A stretch of DNA of 64,000 nt, taken from contig NZ_CP060714.1 of NCBI RefSeq assembly GCF_014395975.1, positions 3,410,001 through 3,474,000 on the forward strand, written 5' to 3'. Below the pieces are notes generated by a model. The model worked only from the letters and a program-made list of their open reading frames with translations, was not told where the DNA came from and ran no database searches. A program made the position numbers and the translations under genes. The number at the start of each line of letters is the position of its first letter. The first letter of the stretch is position 1. Positions 14,267 to 22,683 of this stretch are shown here, one piece after another. This DNA comes from Diaphorobacter ruginosibacter. GTDB lineage: Bacteria; Pseudomonadota; Gammaproteobacteria; Burkholderiales; Burkholderiaceae_C.

Positions 14267-16858
14267 TCAGTTCGCGCGAAAACGGCGCGTGCCCGCTGCA
14301 GCAAGGCCGGCCAGTGCAACGGAGAGCAGCATCAGCGCCCATGGAGCCAGGACAGGGACGGGAGCTGGCGGGAGGAGCGTTTCGGGCGGTACTGCGGTCC
14401 GTAACGCCGGGCCGCTGGGGTCCACGATCTCACCGTTCTGCGCCCAGTCGTCATCGCCCAAGGCTCCGTCGGTCACCGTCAGAATGGCGGTGTTTGGATC
14501 CAGCGGGTCAACCTGCCAGCTTGGCGTGAAGAAACTGCGCTGGCCACTGCCCAGGTCCTGCGCGCTGGCAAAACCCCATTGCGTGTAACCGGTCACTGGC
14601 TGCGGCCACGTCACGCGCACGCTCACCGTGCTTCCCGCGTCGCAATGGACCAGCTTGAACCGGAACATGCCCTGGGGCAACGCGAGCCCGGCCGGAAGGT
14701 TGGAAGGCGCGGCTTCAAAGCCCGTGACGCCGGTGTCAAAACCGCAGTGGGCTCCGCCTCCGGTGAAAGTGGCCTTGCCAGTACCGCCCATCCCTGTGCC
14801 GATCTGCGTTGAGCCGCTGAAATAGGGTTCGAAGCGTGCGGTGACCGTGGCGTCGGCCATCAGCGTGTCGATCTCGCAGGTCGAGGCATCTGCGCCACTG
14901 GTCCGAGTGCAACCGGCCGCAAAGTCCTTGAAGCGCCAGCCAGTGTTGGCCGTAGCCGTGCAACTGCCGTTGCCTCCCAGATTGACGGGCGTGCACGCTA
15001 CGCTGCCCGCGGCAGCGGGCAAGGCCACGCCACTGAGCACCGCCGTCAGTGGCAATGGCACCATGACCAGGCCCATGCCTGCGTCGCGGTCGTCGCCTGG
15101 TGCCTCAATGTCCAGCGCGCTGGCACGCATGGCTGCCAGCACGGCAGCCTTGTCGGCCGTGGGGTTGGCGCTTTTGATCAGAGCAGCAATGGCCGCAGCC
15201 GTGGGCGCAGCGGCCGACGTGCCACAGAACACCAGAAAATCCGGAGACACCGTGGTCTGGCCGCAGTCCCCTGCCGCCATGTCCACCTTGGGCAGCGTGC
15301 TGCCGCCGTTGCTCGCGAACAGCACGTTGCCCGGAGTGATGGCCGTCCCATCGGGCTTGTAGAACATCCTGCGCGGCCCGTCCGAGCTGTAGACCTGCAC
15401 CGGGTTGGCCGTGCCACCGGTGAAGGGCACGCCTGCAGCCAGGCTCAGGTCCACCGATCCTACGCTGATGGCACTGCCTGCCGCGTTGTGGCCAAAGGCA
15501 CTACCCGCCGTGCCGTCCGTCGCCGAGATGACGCCACGGTGGGTGTCCAGGCGGATGGCTCGCGCGTTGCCGCTGTACTTGATGACATAGACGCGTGCTC
15601 CGGACGGGAACGCACTCCCATTGCTGCGCTCGGCAAATTCATAAGGGTCTTGCAAGCCGGATTGAGGGCTAGCGGAGACACCAAGCAGGCTGGAGCCACT
15701 GGAGTTTGTCACCACCACATCGTAATCATTGCCGGACTGGCCCTGCGGGTCGCTCCATTTCAGGCTCACGTAGTAGGTGGCCTCGGTCAGCGTGGTGTAG
15801 TTCTTGCCACTTGGAAAGGCAAGCGCCTGAACGTCAGTGCTCCCCATGTATGTGATGACAGCTGCGGGCGGGGGATCGCTGCTGGGCACAAAATCGCCCT
15901 CGAAGGTACCCGATTGGCCATGCGTCAGATTGTTCGAGTTGGCCGCCGACGAGAAGTACAGCGCGCCATCGGCCACCACCTCGTTGACAGCCTGGGCAAT
16001 GGGCCCATCCTGGAATGCCGGTTCGTTGAAGTACGTGATGTCGTCAACGATGACGTCACAGTGGGCGGCGCGCAGATCAAGAATGTTCTGAGCGAAATCG
16101 GCAGGCGTGTCATAGGCCGTGGCGAAACCCAGCGCGGCATCGGGCGCCATGTCGTGCACGATCTCCAACATGGCCGTGCCCTCGTCGCCTGTGGCGGGGC
16201 CGGACTGTCCTGGCAGGACATCCACTGCCGGCAGAGTGCCCGCTGCCACGCGCGAAGCCAGCGACTGGATGCCGTCCGAAAGGACACAGACCTTGACGCC
16301 CGCCCCCTTGAAACCGCCCGCATGCGCCATGTCGGCCTTGTGCGCGGTCACGCCCTCCCAGGTCACGCCACCCACCTTGAGGCGAAGGGCCTGCTCGAAC
16401 CGAGCCATGCGCGCTTTCTGCTCGGCCGGTGATGGCTGGTGACGATTGGTCGTCCGCTCAGGCCTGGAGCCCACGCTGCGCACATCGGGGCGTGCGGCAA
16501 TGGCGGACAGAGCAGCGGGCGGCACGATGGCCGAGACCGAGTCAAAGCGGGGCACCGGCTTGATGCCGGTAGCGCCTTGCGCTCTCAAAGCACTCAACAG
16601 CTCCGGAGTGATCCTGGCCTGGATGACCACAAAGACCGGCTCCACCACGCCACGGCTCCTGGCGGCCGAGCGCGCCTGCGCCACCAGGCGCATATCCATC
16701 TTGCGCTCGACAGCGCTCAAACTAGCTTTGCTCGGCAGGTCCTGGGCCAGTGCCGTGCCAAGGACGCTCATGCCGGGCAACGCAAGACTGAGAATGAGGT
16801 TGCGCGCAAGGCGCCCCCAGCGGGACGGCGTCGACCCGGGGAAAAGGCAGTAATTCAT
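14267..16858 (-). CDS. Exported subtilisin-family serine protease with IPTL-CTERM-like anchor
   Basis: 863 residues. A signal peptide (about 15-39, NLILSLALPGM...ALAQ) is followed by a prodomain-like segment and the S8 catalytic domain: Asp195 in CVLSDGIQSL, His235 in MLEIVHDMAPDA and Ser in FCGTSAAAPT. The order is D-H-S as in subtilases. The last 30 residues read PVPVLAPWALMLLSVALAG then AAGTRRFRAN, a proline motif, one membrane helix and a basic tail, matching the IPTL-CTERM type sorting signal. It should be exported, processed at the C terminus by an exosortase-like system and act at the cell surface. The start MNYCLFPG is chosen as it gives a normal signal peptide; substrate unknown. Confidence 0.88.
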   Translation of the reverse strand: MNYCLFPGSTPSRWGRLARNLILSLALPGMSVLGTALAQDLPSKASLSAVERKMDMRLVAQARSAARSRGVVEPVFVVIQARITPELLSALRAQGATGIKPVPRFDSVSAIVPPAALSAIAARPDVRSVGSRPERTTNRHQPSPAEQKARMARFEQALRLKVGGVTWEGVTAHKADMAHAGGFKGAGVKVCVLSDGIQSLASRVAAGTLPAVDVLPGQSGPATGDEGTAMLEIVHDMAPDAALGFATAYDTPADFAQNILDLRAAHCDVIVDDITYFNEPAFQDGPIAQAVNEVVADGALYFSSAANSNNLTHGQSGTFEGDFVPSSDPPPAAVITYMGSTDVQALAFPSGKNYTTLTEATYYVSLKWSDPQGQSGNDYDVVVTNSSGSSLLGVSASPQSGLQDPYEFAERSNGSAFPSGARVYVIKYSGNARAIRLDTHRGVISATDGTAGSAFGHNAAGSAISVGSVDLSLAAGVPFTGGTANPVQVYSSDGPRRMFYKPDGTAITPGNVLFASNGGSTLPKVDMAAGDCGQTTVSPDFLVFCGTSAAAPTAAAIAALIKSANPTADKAAVLAAMRASALDIEAPGDDRDAGMGLVMVPLPLTAVLSGVALPAAAGSVACTPVNLGGNGSCTATANTGWRFKDFAAGCTRTSGADASTCEIDTLMADATVTARFEPYFSGSTQIGTGMGGTGKATFTGGGAHCGFDTGVTGFEAAPSNLPAGLALPQGMFRFKLVHCDAGSTVSVRVTWPQPVTGYTQWGFASAQDLGSGQRSFFTPSWQVDPLDPNTAILTVTDGALGDDDWAQNGEIVDPSGPALRTAVPPETLLPPAPVPVLAPWALMLLSVALAGLAAAGTRRFRAN

Positions 16859-17004
16859 GGATATGTGGGATAAGGAGGGTCGCTTGCTTGCGCAAGCGGT
16901 GACTGACACCAAAGTTGCGCAAGAATGTTACCCAGGTAACCACAGGTTGCATATCCCTAGAAATGGGTAAATTGAAGTGACCCCATCTGCTGCCCACCCC
17001 AGGC

Positions 17005-18138
17005 TCACACCCTCTCCAGCACCGTCGCAATACCCTGCCCGCCGCCTATGCACTGGGTAGCCAGCGCATAACGCCCCTGCTGCCTTGCCAGCAACGCCGC
17101 GGCCTTACCGGTGATGCGTGCGCCGGTTGCGCCCAGCGGGTGGCCGATGGCAAGGCCGCCGCCGTCGATGTTGACCGTCGCCATGTCCAGGCCCAGATCG
17201 CGGATGCAGGCCAGGGCCTGCGATGAGAAAGCCTCATTGATCTCCACCACGTCCAGATCGGCCACATCGAGGCCGGCGCGCGCCAGCGCCTTGCGCGTGG
17301 CGGGAATGGGGCCTATGCCCATGATGGCCGGATCCACCCCCACGGTCGCGAAGCCGCGGATGCGCGCGAGCGCCGCCAGGCCATGGCGCGCGGCAAAATC
17401 ATCGCTGGTGACCAACACCGCTGCGGCACCATCGGTCAAGGGCGACGAGGTGCCTGCCGTGACCACGCCATCGGCCCGGAAAGCGGGCTTGAGTCCCGCA
17501 AGCGTCTCCAGCGTGGTGCCGGGCCGGATGCAGCCGTCTGCCTCCACCCACTCGCCATCCGGCAAGCGGATCGGAACGATCTCCTCCGCCAGGCGCCCCT
17601 GCTCACGGGCCGCAGCGGCCTTCTGGTGGGATTGCAATGCAAGCAACTCCTGGTCGGCACGGCTCACATTCCACCGCCGCGCCACGTTCTCGGCCGTCTC
17701 GCCCATGGAAATATAGGCATCGCTCCCAGCCAGCAACTCCGGATGAGGCGAGAAGTTGAAGCCGCCCTGCGGCACCATCGTCATCGACTCCACGCCGACA
17801 CAGAGGAACGCGTCGCCCATGCCTGACTCGATCTGCGCTGCCGCGATGTGCACCGCCTGCATCGATGAGCCGCAGAAGCGGTTCACCGTCATCCCGCCCA
17901 CGGTCTCGGGCAAGCCCGCGAGCAGGCCGACGATGCGTGCTAGGTTGTTGCCCTGGGCGGCCTCCGGGTAGGCGCAGCCGAGGATCACGTCCTCCAGCAG
18001 CGCCGGATCCAGGTCCGTGCGCTGCAGCAGGCCTCGCACCACCTGGGCGGCCAGTGTGTCGGGCCGAACGGCGGCCAGCCGACCCTTGCGGGCGAAATGG
18101 AATGGTGAGCGCGCGTAGGCGGCGATGACGGCTTTCAT
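17005..18138 (-). CDS. Thiolase family acyl-CoA acetyltransferase
   Basis: 377 residues. The acyl-accepting Cys89 lies in VNRFCGSSMQAV, the His in GGLAIGHPLGATGAR and the second Cys in TQCIGGGQGIA, so all thiolase catalytic residues are present. It catalyses reversible cleavage or condensation of 3-oxoacyl-CoA in the cytoplasm. It is the distal gene after an SDR gene with a 21-bp gap, so they form a two-gene operon whose divergent neighbour is a GlxA-type regulator. The pair could oxidise a hydroxyacyl or other short-chain substrate; chain length is not readable. Confidence 0.9.
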   Translation of the reverse strand: MKAVIAAYARSPFHFARKGRLAAVRPDTLAAQVVRGLLQRTDLDPALLEDVILGCAYPEAAQGNNLARIVGLLAGLPETVGGMTVNRFCGSSMQAVHIAAAQIESGMGDAFLCVGVESMTMVPQGGFNFSPHPELLAGSDAYISMGETAENVARRWNVSRADQELLALQSHQKAAAAREQGRLAEEIVPIRLPDGEWVEADGCIRPGTTLETLAGLKPAFRADGVVTAGTSSPLTDGAAAVLVTSDDFAARHGLAALARIRGFATVGVDPAIMGIGPIPATRKALARAGLDVADLDVVEINEAFSSQALACIRDLGLDMATVNIDGGGLAIGHPLGATGARITGKAAALLARQQGRYALATQCIGGGQGIATVLERV

Positions 18139-18159
18139 GGTCTCGATTCCCTTCAGTGC

Positions 18160-18963
18160 TCAGTGCACCACCGCGTAACGTTGCGCGACGGAGCTGCTGG
18201 ACAGGTGCCCGGCCATGGCACGGCGCGCGGCCTCATAGGCCTCCCATTTCTGCCCATCGTGCAGCGACGGGATGGTGACCGTCTCTCCGCGTGAAAAGCC
18301 CAAGAGCGCTGCATCGACCAGATCGTCGGCACGCATGACGATGCTCTGGTCCAGGTGCTCGACGGGCAGGCCCCCGATCGCCCAGAAGTCGGTGGCGGTC
18401 GCACCGGGCAACACGGCCTGCACCCGCACGCCCGTGCCGGCCAGCTCCTTCTGCAGGGATTGGCTGAACGCCAGCACGAAGGCCTTGCTGCCGCCATAGA
18501 CGCCGTTGAGTGTTTCCGGCGCAATGGCCACGATCGAGGCGATGTTGATGATCGCGCCCCGCGCCCGTGCCACGAAGCCCGGCACTGCGGCGTAGGCCAG
18601 CCTCATCGGCGCGGTGACGTTCAGTTCGACCATGCGGGTCATCTGCTCCACATCGCTTTGCAGAAGCGGCGTGTGCGTGCCAATGCCGGCATTGTTGACC
18701 AGCAAGGTGATGCTGGCATCCTGGCGCAGCTGCGCCTCCACCTGTGCAAGCCCGGTTCGGTCGTTCAGGTCGGCGGCGAGCACCTCCACCGCGCGGCCGG
18801 TGCGGGTACTGATATCGCGGGCCAGCGTGGTCAGCCGTTCGCGGTTGCGGGCGACCAGGACGAGGTCGTAGCCCTGCCGCGCGAGCCGGTCTGCATACAG
18901 TGCGCCGATGCCGCTGGAAGCGCCGGTGACAAGGGCGGTGCCCGGGTGGGATGCTTGCGTCAT
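18160..18963 (-). CDS. Short-chain dehydrogenase/reductase (classical SDR)
   Basis: 267 residues from MTQASHPGT, with AAGGAG seven bases upstream. NAD(P) motif TGASSGIG at about 12-19, NNAGIG at about 90 and the catalytic pattern Ser...Tyr-x3-Lys in NGVYGGSKAFVLAFS (Y about 157, K about 161) with the Ser in IINIASIV. The Arg in LVLVARNRERL after beta2 suggests NADPH. It is the first gene of an operon with the thiolase. Substrate unknown. Divergent from the regulator at 19076. Confidence 0.88.
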   Translation of the reverse strand: MTQASHPGTALVTGASSGIGALYADRLARQGYDLVLVARNRERLTTLARDISTRTGRAVEVLAADLNDRTGLAQVEAQLRQDASITLLVNNAGIGTHTPLLQSDVEQMTRMVELNVTAPMRLAYAAVPGFVARARGAIINIASIVAIAPETLNGVYGGSKAFVLAFSQSLQKELAGTGVRVQAVLPGATATDFWAIGGLPVEHLDQSIVMRADDLVDAALLGFSRGETVTIPSLHDGQKWEAYEAARRAMAGHLSSSSVAQRYAVVH

Positions 18964-19075
18964 GGTGAAACTCCTTCGATACAACATGTGGACGGGGTGA
19001 ATGGTGCTCCGATCAGCACATGTCGTAAATGACGTATATAGTCATGAATCAGGACATATCCCAAGGACACCCACC

Positions 19076-20032
19076 ATGCACCGAATCGGCTACGTATTGC
19101 CTGACGGCTTTCAGGTCATGGGCCTCGGAACCCAGGCCGTCTTCGAGTTCGCCAACCTGGTCGCTGGCAAGCCCTTCTACGCCATGGAGAACTACGCCCT
19201 GCAGGGCAAGGCGCGCGCCTCGACCGGGCTGACGCTCCAGACCCGTGCCCTGACGGCACGCAGCCGCGCCGATACCTGGCTGGTCGTTGGCGTCATCTCG
19301 CCGCTGTCGATGCCCGTGGCACCCGAACTGCCCCGGCTTCTGGGCAAGGCGGCGGTGCACGCACGGCGCGTCGCGGGGCTTTGCACCGGCGCCTTCGTGC
19401 TGGCAGAGGCCGGCCTGCTTGGCGGACGGCGGGCCACCACGCACTGGTACTGGGCAGACACGCTGCAGCAGCGCTATCCCGAGGCCCAGGTCGAAGCCGA
19501 TCGCATCTACATCGCCGACGGACCCGTGTGGACTTCCGCAGGCATGACCGCAGAACTGGATCTGGCGCTGGCGTTGGTGGAAAAGGACCTCGGTGCCGAC
19601 ATTGCACGCTCCGTGGCACACCATCTGGTCATGCACCAGCGACGCTCGGGCGGGCAATCGCAGCACTCCGAGATGCTCAGGCTCGCGCCCAAGTCCGATC
19701 GCATCCAGCAGGCACTGGACCATGCGCGGCGCAATCTCTCGCAGCCTTTGAGCGTGGAGGACCTGGCCGGGGCTGCCAGCCTGAGCCCGCGCCAGTTCAG
19801 CCGGGTGTTCACGGCCGAGACCGGCCAGTCGCCAGCCAAGGCCGTGGAAGGGTTGCGGCTTGAGGCTGCGCGGTTGATGATCGAGAGCAGCCGGCATCCG
19901 CTGGAGGTCGTGGCGCGGGAAACGGGCTTCCGGGACCGACGCCATCTGCGCGAGGCCTTCCTGCGCGGCTTCGGAATGCCGCCCCAGGCCGTTCGACGCG
20001 AAGCACGCGATACGTTAGGAGTCGCAGGCTGA
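19076..20032 (+). CDS. GlxA-family AraC-type regulator (DJ-1/PfpI domain plus HTH)
   Basis: 318 residues. The N-terminal two thirds is a DJ-1/PfpI-like amidotransferase fold, with the nucleophile-elbow Cys in VAGLCTGAFVLAEAGLL; the C-terminal domain is an AraC HTH (LSVEDLAGAASLSPRQFSRV, then LEVVARETGFRDRRHLREAF). Start MHRIGYVLPDG has AAGGA upstream. GlxA proteins are ligand-sensing activators of adjacent catabolic genes. It is divergent from the SDR/thiolase operon across 112 bp, so it probably regulates that operon. Confidence 0.88.
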   Translation: MHRIGYVLPDGFQVMGLGTQAVFEFANLVAGKPFYAMENYALQGKARASTGLTLQTRALTARSRADTWLVVGVISPLSMPVAPELPRLLGKAAVHARRVAGLCTGAFVLAEAGLLGGRRATTHWYWADTLQQRYPEAQVEADRIYIADGPVWTSAGMTAELDLALALVEKDLGADIARSVAHHLVMHQRRSGGQSQHSEMLRLAPKSDRIQQALDHARRNLSQPLSVEDLAGAASLSPRQFSRVFTAETGQSPAKAVEGLRLEAARLMIESSRHPLEVVARETGFRDRRHLREAFLRGFGMPPQAVRREARDTLGVAG

Positions 20033-20053
20033 CCTCAGCGGGCCAGGACGTGT

Positions 20054-20773
20054 TCACTGGCCCCGGACTGCCCCGCCCAGCATGTCCGGAGCATCGTGGA
20101 ACGACAGTTCCAGTCCGATGCGTTCGCCCTCGTGGACACGGCTGATGGCATGTTTCAGGTTGACGCGGTAGTGGCCGCTCGCCCCCAGGAAGGGGCGCAC
20201 CGACGTCGCAATGACGGCCACGTCGCCGAGCCCCAGGGGCAGCACCATCGGGCGCGATTGCATGCGCGGACGCTGCTCCGTCATCACGAACTCGCCCCCC
20301 TGGAAATCGACACCCGGCTCGGAGAGCACCGCCACAACCTGCATGGGAAACACCTGCTCACCCTCGTCGCGCTGGTGTAGCAACACATGATCCCCGGCGC
20401 CGAGCCAGCTCAGATGCGACTGTGCCCTTGTCTGGCCTGCGTCGCGATTGAGTTCCAGAAAATCCACCAACGCAGGCGGATAGCGCCGGGCACTCCCCAG
20501 AGTTTCGCTCCAGTCATTGGCAATGACCGCGAGGCGACGGTAGAGGGCATCGCGCAACTGCTCAAGCAAGGCCGGAAGCCCCGTATCGAAGTACAGCAGG
20601 TCACTCGCACCCAAGGCCCCTCGCCAGGGAGTCGACCCCAAGGCACGCTGTGCCAGTTCACGTGCCAGCCCCTCGCCCAGCAGGCCAGGCAGCAGGGCAT
20701 AGCCCTCGGCGTCGAGTTGCAGCCGGATATCGTCCCAATCCCGGTGATCGAGCGCCATGTCGAAAGCGTTCAT
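20054..20773 (-). CDS. 2-oxoglutarate/Fe(II) oxygenase of the prolyl-hydroxylase-like type
   Basis: 239 residues starting MNAFDMALDHRDWDD. The double-stranded beta-helix core is visible in LLHQRDEGEQVFPMQVVAVL, FQGGEFVMTEQRPRMQSRP and YRVNLKHAISRVHEG, the last giving the distal iron His and the oxoglutarate-binding Arg. The first ligand motif reads HQRD instead of the strict HxD, so the Asp is shifted by one residue or another ligand is used. It starts 10 bp after ada and belongs to the ogt-ada operon. Members of this group next to ada genes are thought to help in alkylation damage, but it is not AlkB itself. Confidence 0.82.
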   Translation of the reverse strand: MNAFDMALDHRDWDDIRLQLDAEGYALLPGLLGEGLARELAQRALGSTPWRGALGASDLLYFDTGLPALLEQLRDALYRRLAVIANDWSETLGSARRYPPALVDFLELNRDAGQTRAQSHLSWLGAGDHVLLHQRDEGEQVFPMQVVAVLSEPGVDFQGGEFVMTEQRPRMQSRPMVLPLGLGDVAVIATSVRPFLGASGHYRVNLKHAISRVHEGERIGLELSFHDAPDMLGGAVRGQ

Positions 20774-20783
20774 GGCGTCTCCG

Positions 20784-21848
20784 TCAGGCCTGTGCCTCGC
20801 GGCGCAGCAGCTCGCGCTTGCGATCCACGCCCCAGCGGTAGCCCGAGATATCCCCATCCCGCCGCACGACCCGATGGCAGGGAATGGCCACGGCGATGTG
20901 ATTGGTCGCGCAAGCCTGTGCCACGGCGCGCACGGCCTTTGGTGAACCGATGCGGGCAGCGATGTCCGAATAGCTTGCCGTGGCTCCCGGCGGAATCTCG
21001 CGCAGCGCGCGCCACACACGCTCCTGAAAGGCCGTGCCCTGCACGTCCAACGGCAGATGCATCCCCATCGAAGGTGCCTCGATGAAGCCCACCACCTGGG
21101 CAATCAGTTGCTCAAACTCACCATCGCAGCCGATGATCTCGGCCTTGGGGAACTGGTCCTGCAGGTCACGCACCAGCTGGTCGGGATCGTCTCCCAGCAG
21201 GATCGCACAGATGCCGCGCTGGCTCTGCGCCACCAGGATGGCCCCCAGCGAGCACTGCCCTACCGCGAAGCGCATGACCGCACCGGCACCTCCCGCGCGG
21301 TAGTCCCTCGCGCGCATGCCCAGCAGGTCGTCCGCTGCTTCGTAGAACCGGCTGTTGGAGTTGAACCCCGCGCCGTAGATCGCGTCGGTGATCGAGGCAT
21401 CCGCACTGCTGAGTTCCTCGCGCAGCTTGCGAGCGCGATAGGCCGAACTGTAGGCCTTGGGCGTGAGGCCGGTCTCGGCCTTGAACAGCCGGTGAAAGTG
21501 GAACGGGCTCATGCCCAGTTCGGCCGCCAGTTCGTCCAGCAGGGGCGGCGTCTCCGACTCCTCGATCATGCGGCACGCGCGCGCCACCAACGCGGCGCGC
21601 TCGGCGGCAGCGCTGGTCTGGTCGCCATGGGCACGACGGCTGCCGCGGTAGCCGGCCGCTTCGGCTGCCTCTGCCGTGTCAAAGAACTCCACGTTCTCGC
21701 GCTTGGGCAACCGCGCCGTGGAGCTCGGCTAGCAGTACACGCCCGTCGTGCGCACGGCATAGACAAACCGACCGTCGGCGGCGGCATCTCGCGCCTGCAC
21801 GGCACTCCAGCGCTCGTCATCGCTCGCGTAGGCAATGGTCGTATTCAT
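20784..21848 (-). pseudogene. ada: Ada-type regulator/methyltransferase with in-frame stop and lost zinc ligands
   Basis: The full frame starts MNTTIAYASDDERWSAVQ at 21848 and aligns with Ada throughout, but codon 40 is TAG (21729-21731). By the spacing of E. coli Ada (C38, C42, C69, C72) the zinc ligands should be C39, C43, C70 and C73; here they are C39, S43, S70 and A73. The methylphosphotriester-sensing domain is therefore dead even if the stop were read through. Downstream the AraC HTH (about 80-170) and the O6-methylguanine methyltransferase domain with IPCHRVV are intact. A TTG at 21710 could start a 308-residue truncated protein keeping both. Second gene of the ogt-ada-oxygenase operon. 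Confidence 0.9.
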
Positions 21849-21909
21849 GTCTCGTGACTCCGTCGTCATCCATTACATCATCATCGCGGCCTGCCCCACA
21901 CCTGGCTAT

Positions 21910-22506
21910 TCACGCAGCCAGCACCGGCGCCGCCATGGCTTCATTGAGCAGCAGCTCCCGCTTGCGCCCGACGCCCCAGCGATAGCCGGAAATCGAGCCG
22001 TCACCGCGCACCACGCGGTGGCAAGGAATGGCAACGGCCAGGACATTGGCAGCGCAGGCTCCAGCCACCACACGTGCGGCGTCGGGCATGCCGATATCAC
22101 GCGCTATCTCGCCGTAGCTGCGGGTCATGCCTGCCGGAATACGGCACAGCGCCTGCCAGACCTTCTGCTCGAACGCCGTACCTCCGATATCGAGATCGAC
22201 ACCGGCAGCACCCTCGGGTGCCTCTCCGTCGATGAAGGCAACGATCTGGCTCAGTTCGCGTTCCAGCGCTGCCTGATCGGCCCGCAGTTCATGGGCCGGG
22301 AATGCCGCCGCGAGCTGTTCATGCAGCGCCCGTTCATCATCGCCAAGGAAGAGTGCGCAGACACCGCGCCCGCTGCGGCCGATCACAAGCTGGCCGAGCA
22401 TCGTGCGGCCGATGGCGAAGCGGACGGGGCCCTCCGCCTCGCTCCCTGGGGTACGGAAGTGGTACTTGAACAGGGGACCTGTGTGGGAAAAGGAAGATGT
22501 CTTCAT
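21910..22506 (-). CDS. ogt: Methylated-DNA--protein-cysteine methyltransferase
   Basis: 198 residues. The suicide repair motif VAIPCHRVVRGDGSISGYRW near residues 155-175 carries the alkyl-accepting Cys, preceded by GTAFEQKVWQALCRIPAGMT, the helix that flips the damaged base. It removes alkyl groups from O6-alkylguanine and O4-alkylthymine. The ATG has GGAG eight bases upstream. It is the first gene of the operon with ada and the oxygenase, and its C-terminal domain is clearly similar to that of the neighbouring Ada, suggesting an old duplication. A possible Ada box lies at 22574-22586. Confidence 0.9.
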   Translation of the reverse strand: MKTSSFSHTGPLFKYHFRTPGSEAEGPVRFAIGRTMLGQLVIGRSGRGVCALFLGDDERALHEQLAAAFPAHELRADQAALERELSQIVAFIDGEAPEGAAGVDLDIGGTAFEQKVWQALCRIPAGMTRSYGEIARDIGMPDAARVVAGACAANVLAVAIPCHRVVRGDGSISGYRWGVGRKRELLLNEAMAAPVLAA

Positions 22507-22573
22507 GGCGTTGCTCCGTGTTGGAAGAATGAGGCCAGTTTAGAAATCCACCCTTCTCCTGAAACTCCGCTCC

Positions 22574-22586
22574 TTGCGGTTGAATT
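22574..22586 (-). promoter_or_regulatory. Candidate Ada box upstream of ogt
   Basis: On the minus strand AAT, six bases, GCAA matches the AATnnnnnnGCAA pattern bound by methylated Ada in E. coli, 68 bp upstream of the ogt start. The motif is short and could be chance, and the local Ada lacks the zinc ligands needed for methylation-dependent binding. Confidence 0.35.
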
Positions 22587-22683
22587 TTTCTCCCGCGCCA
22601 CCAAGACCGCTCGGCGAAGGTATCCTCATGCCTCCTCGACCTCACCACGATATCCCGCCCCATCACCGTTCGTGCTTCTCGAC

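Noticed and set aside
21729..21731. TAG in ada as pyrrolysine or another recoding
   Set aside because: No recoding element or pyrrolysine system is visible, and the zinc ligands downstream are also lost, so decay explains it better.
21835..22683. Long upstream extension of the nucleotidyltransferase gene
   Set aside because: It runs antisense through ogt, and the family signature lies at the right distance only from the ATG at 22684.
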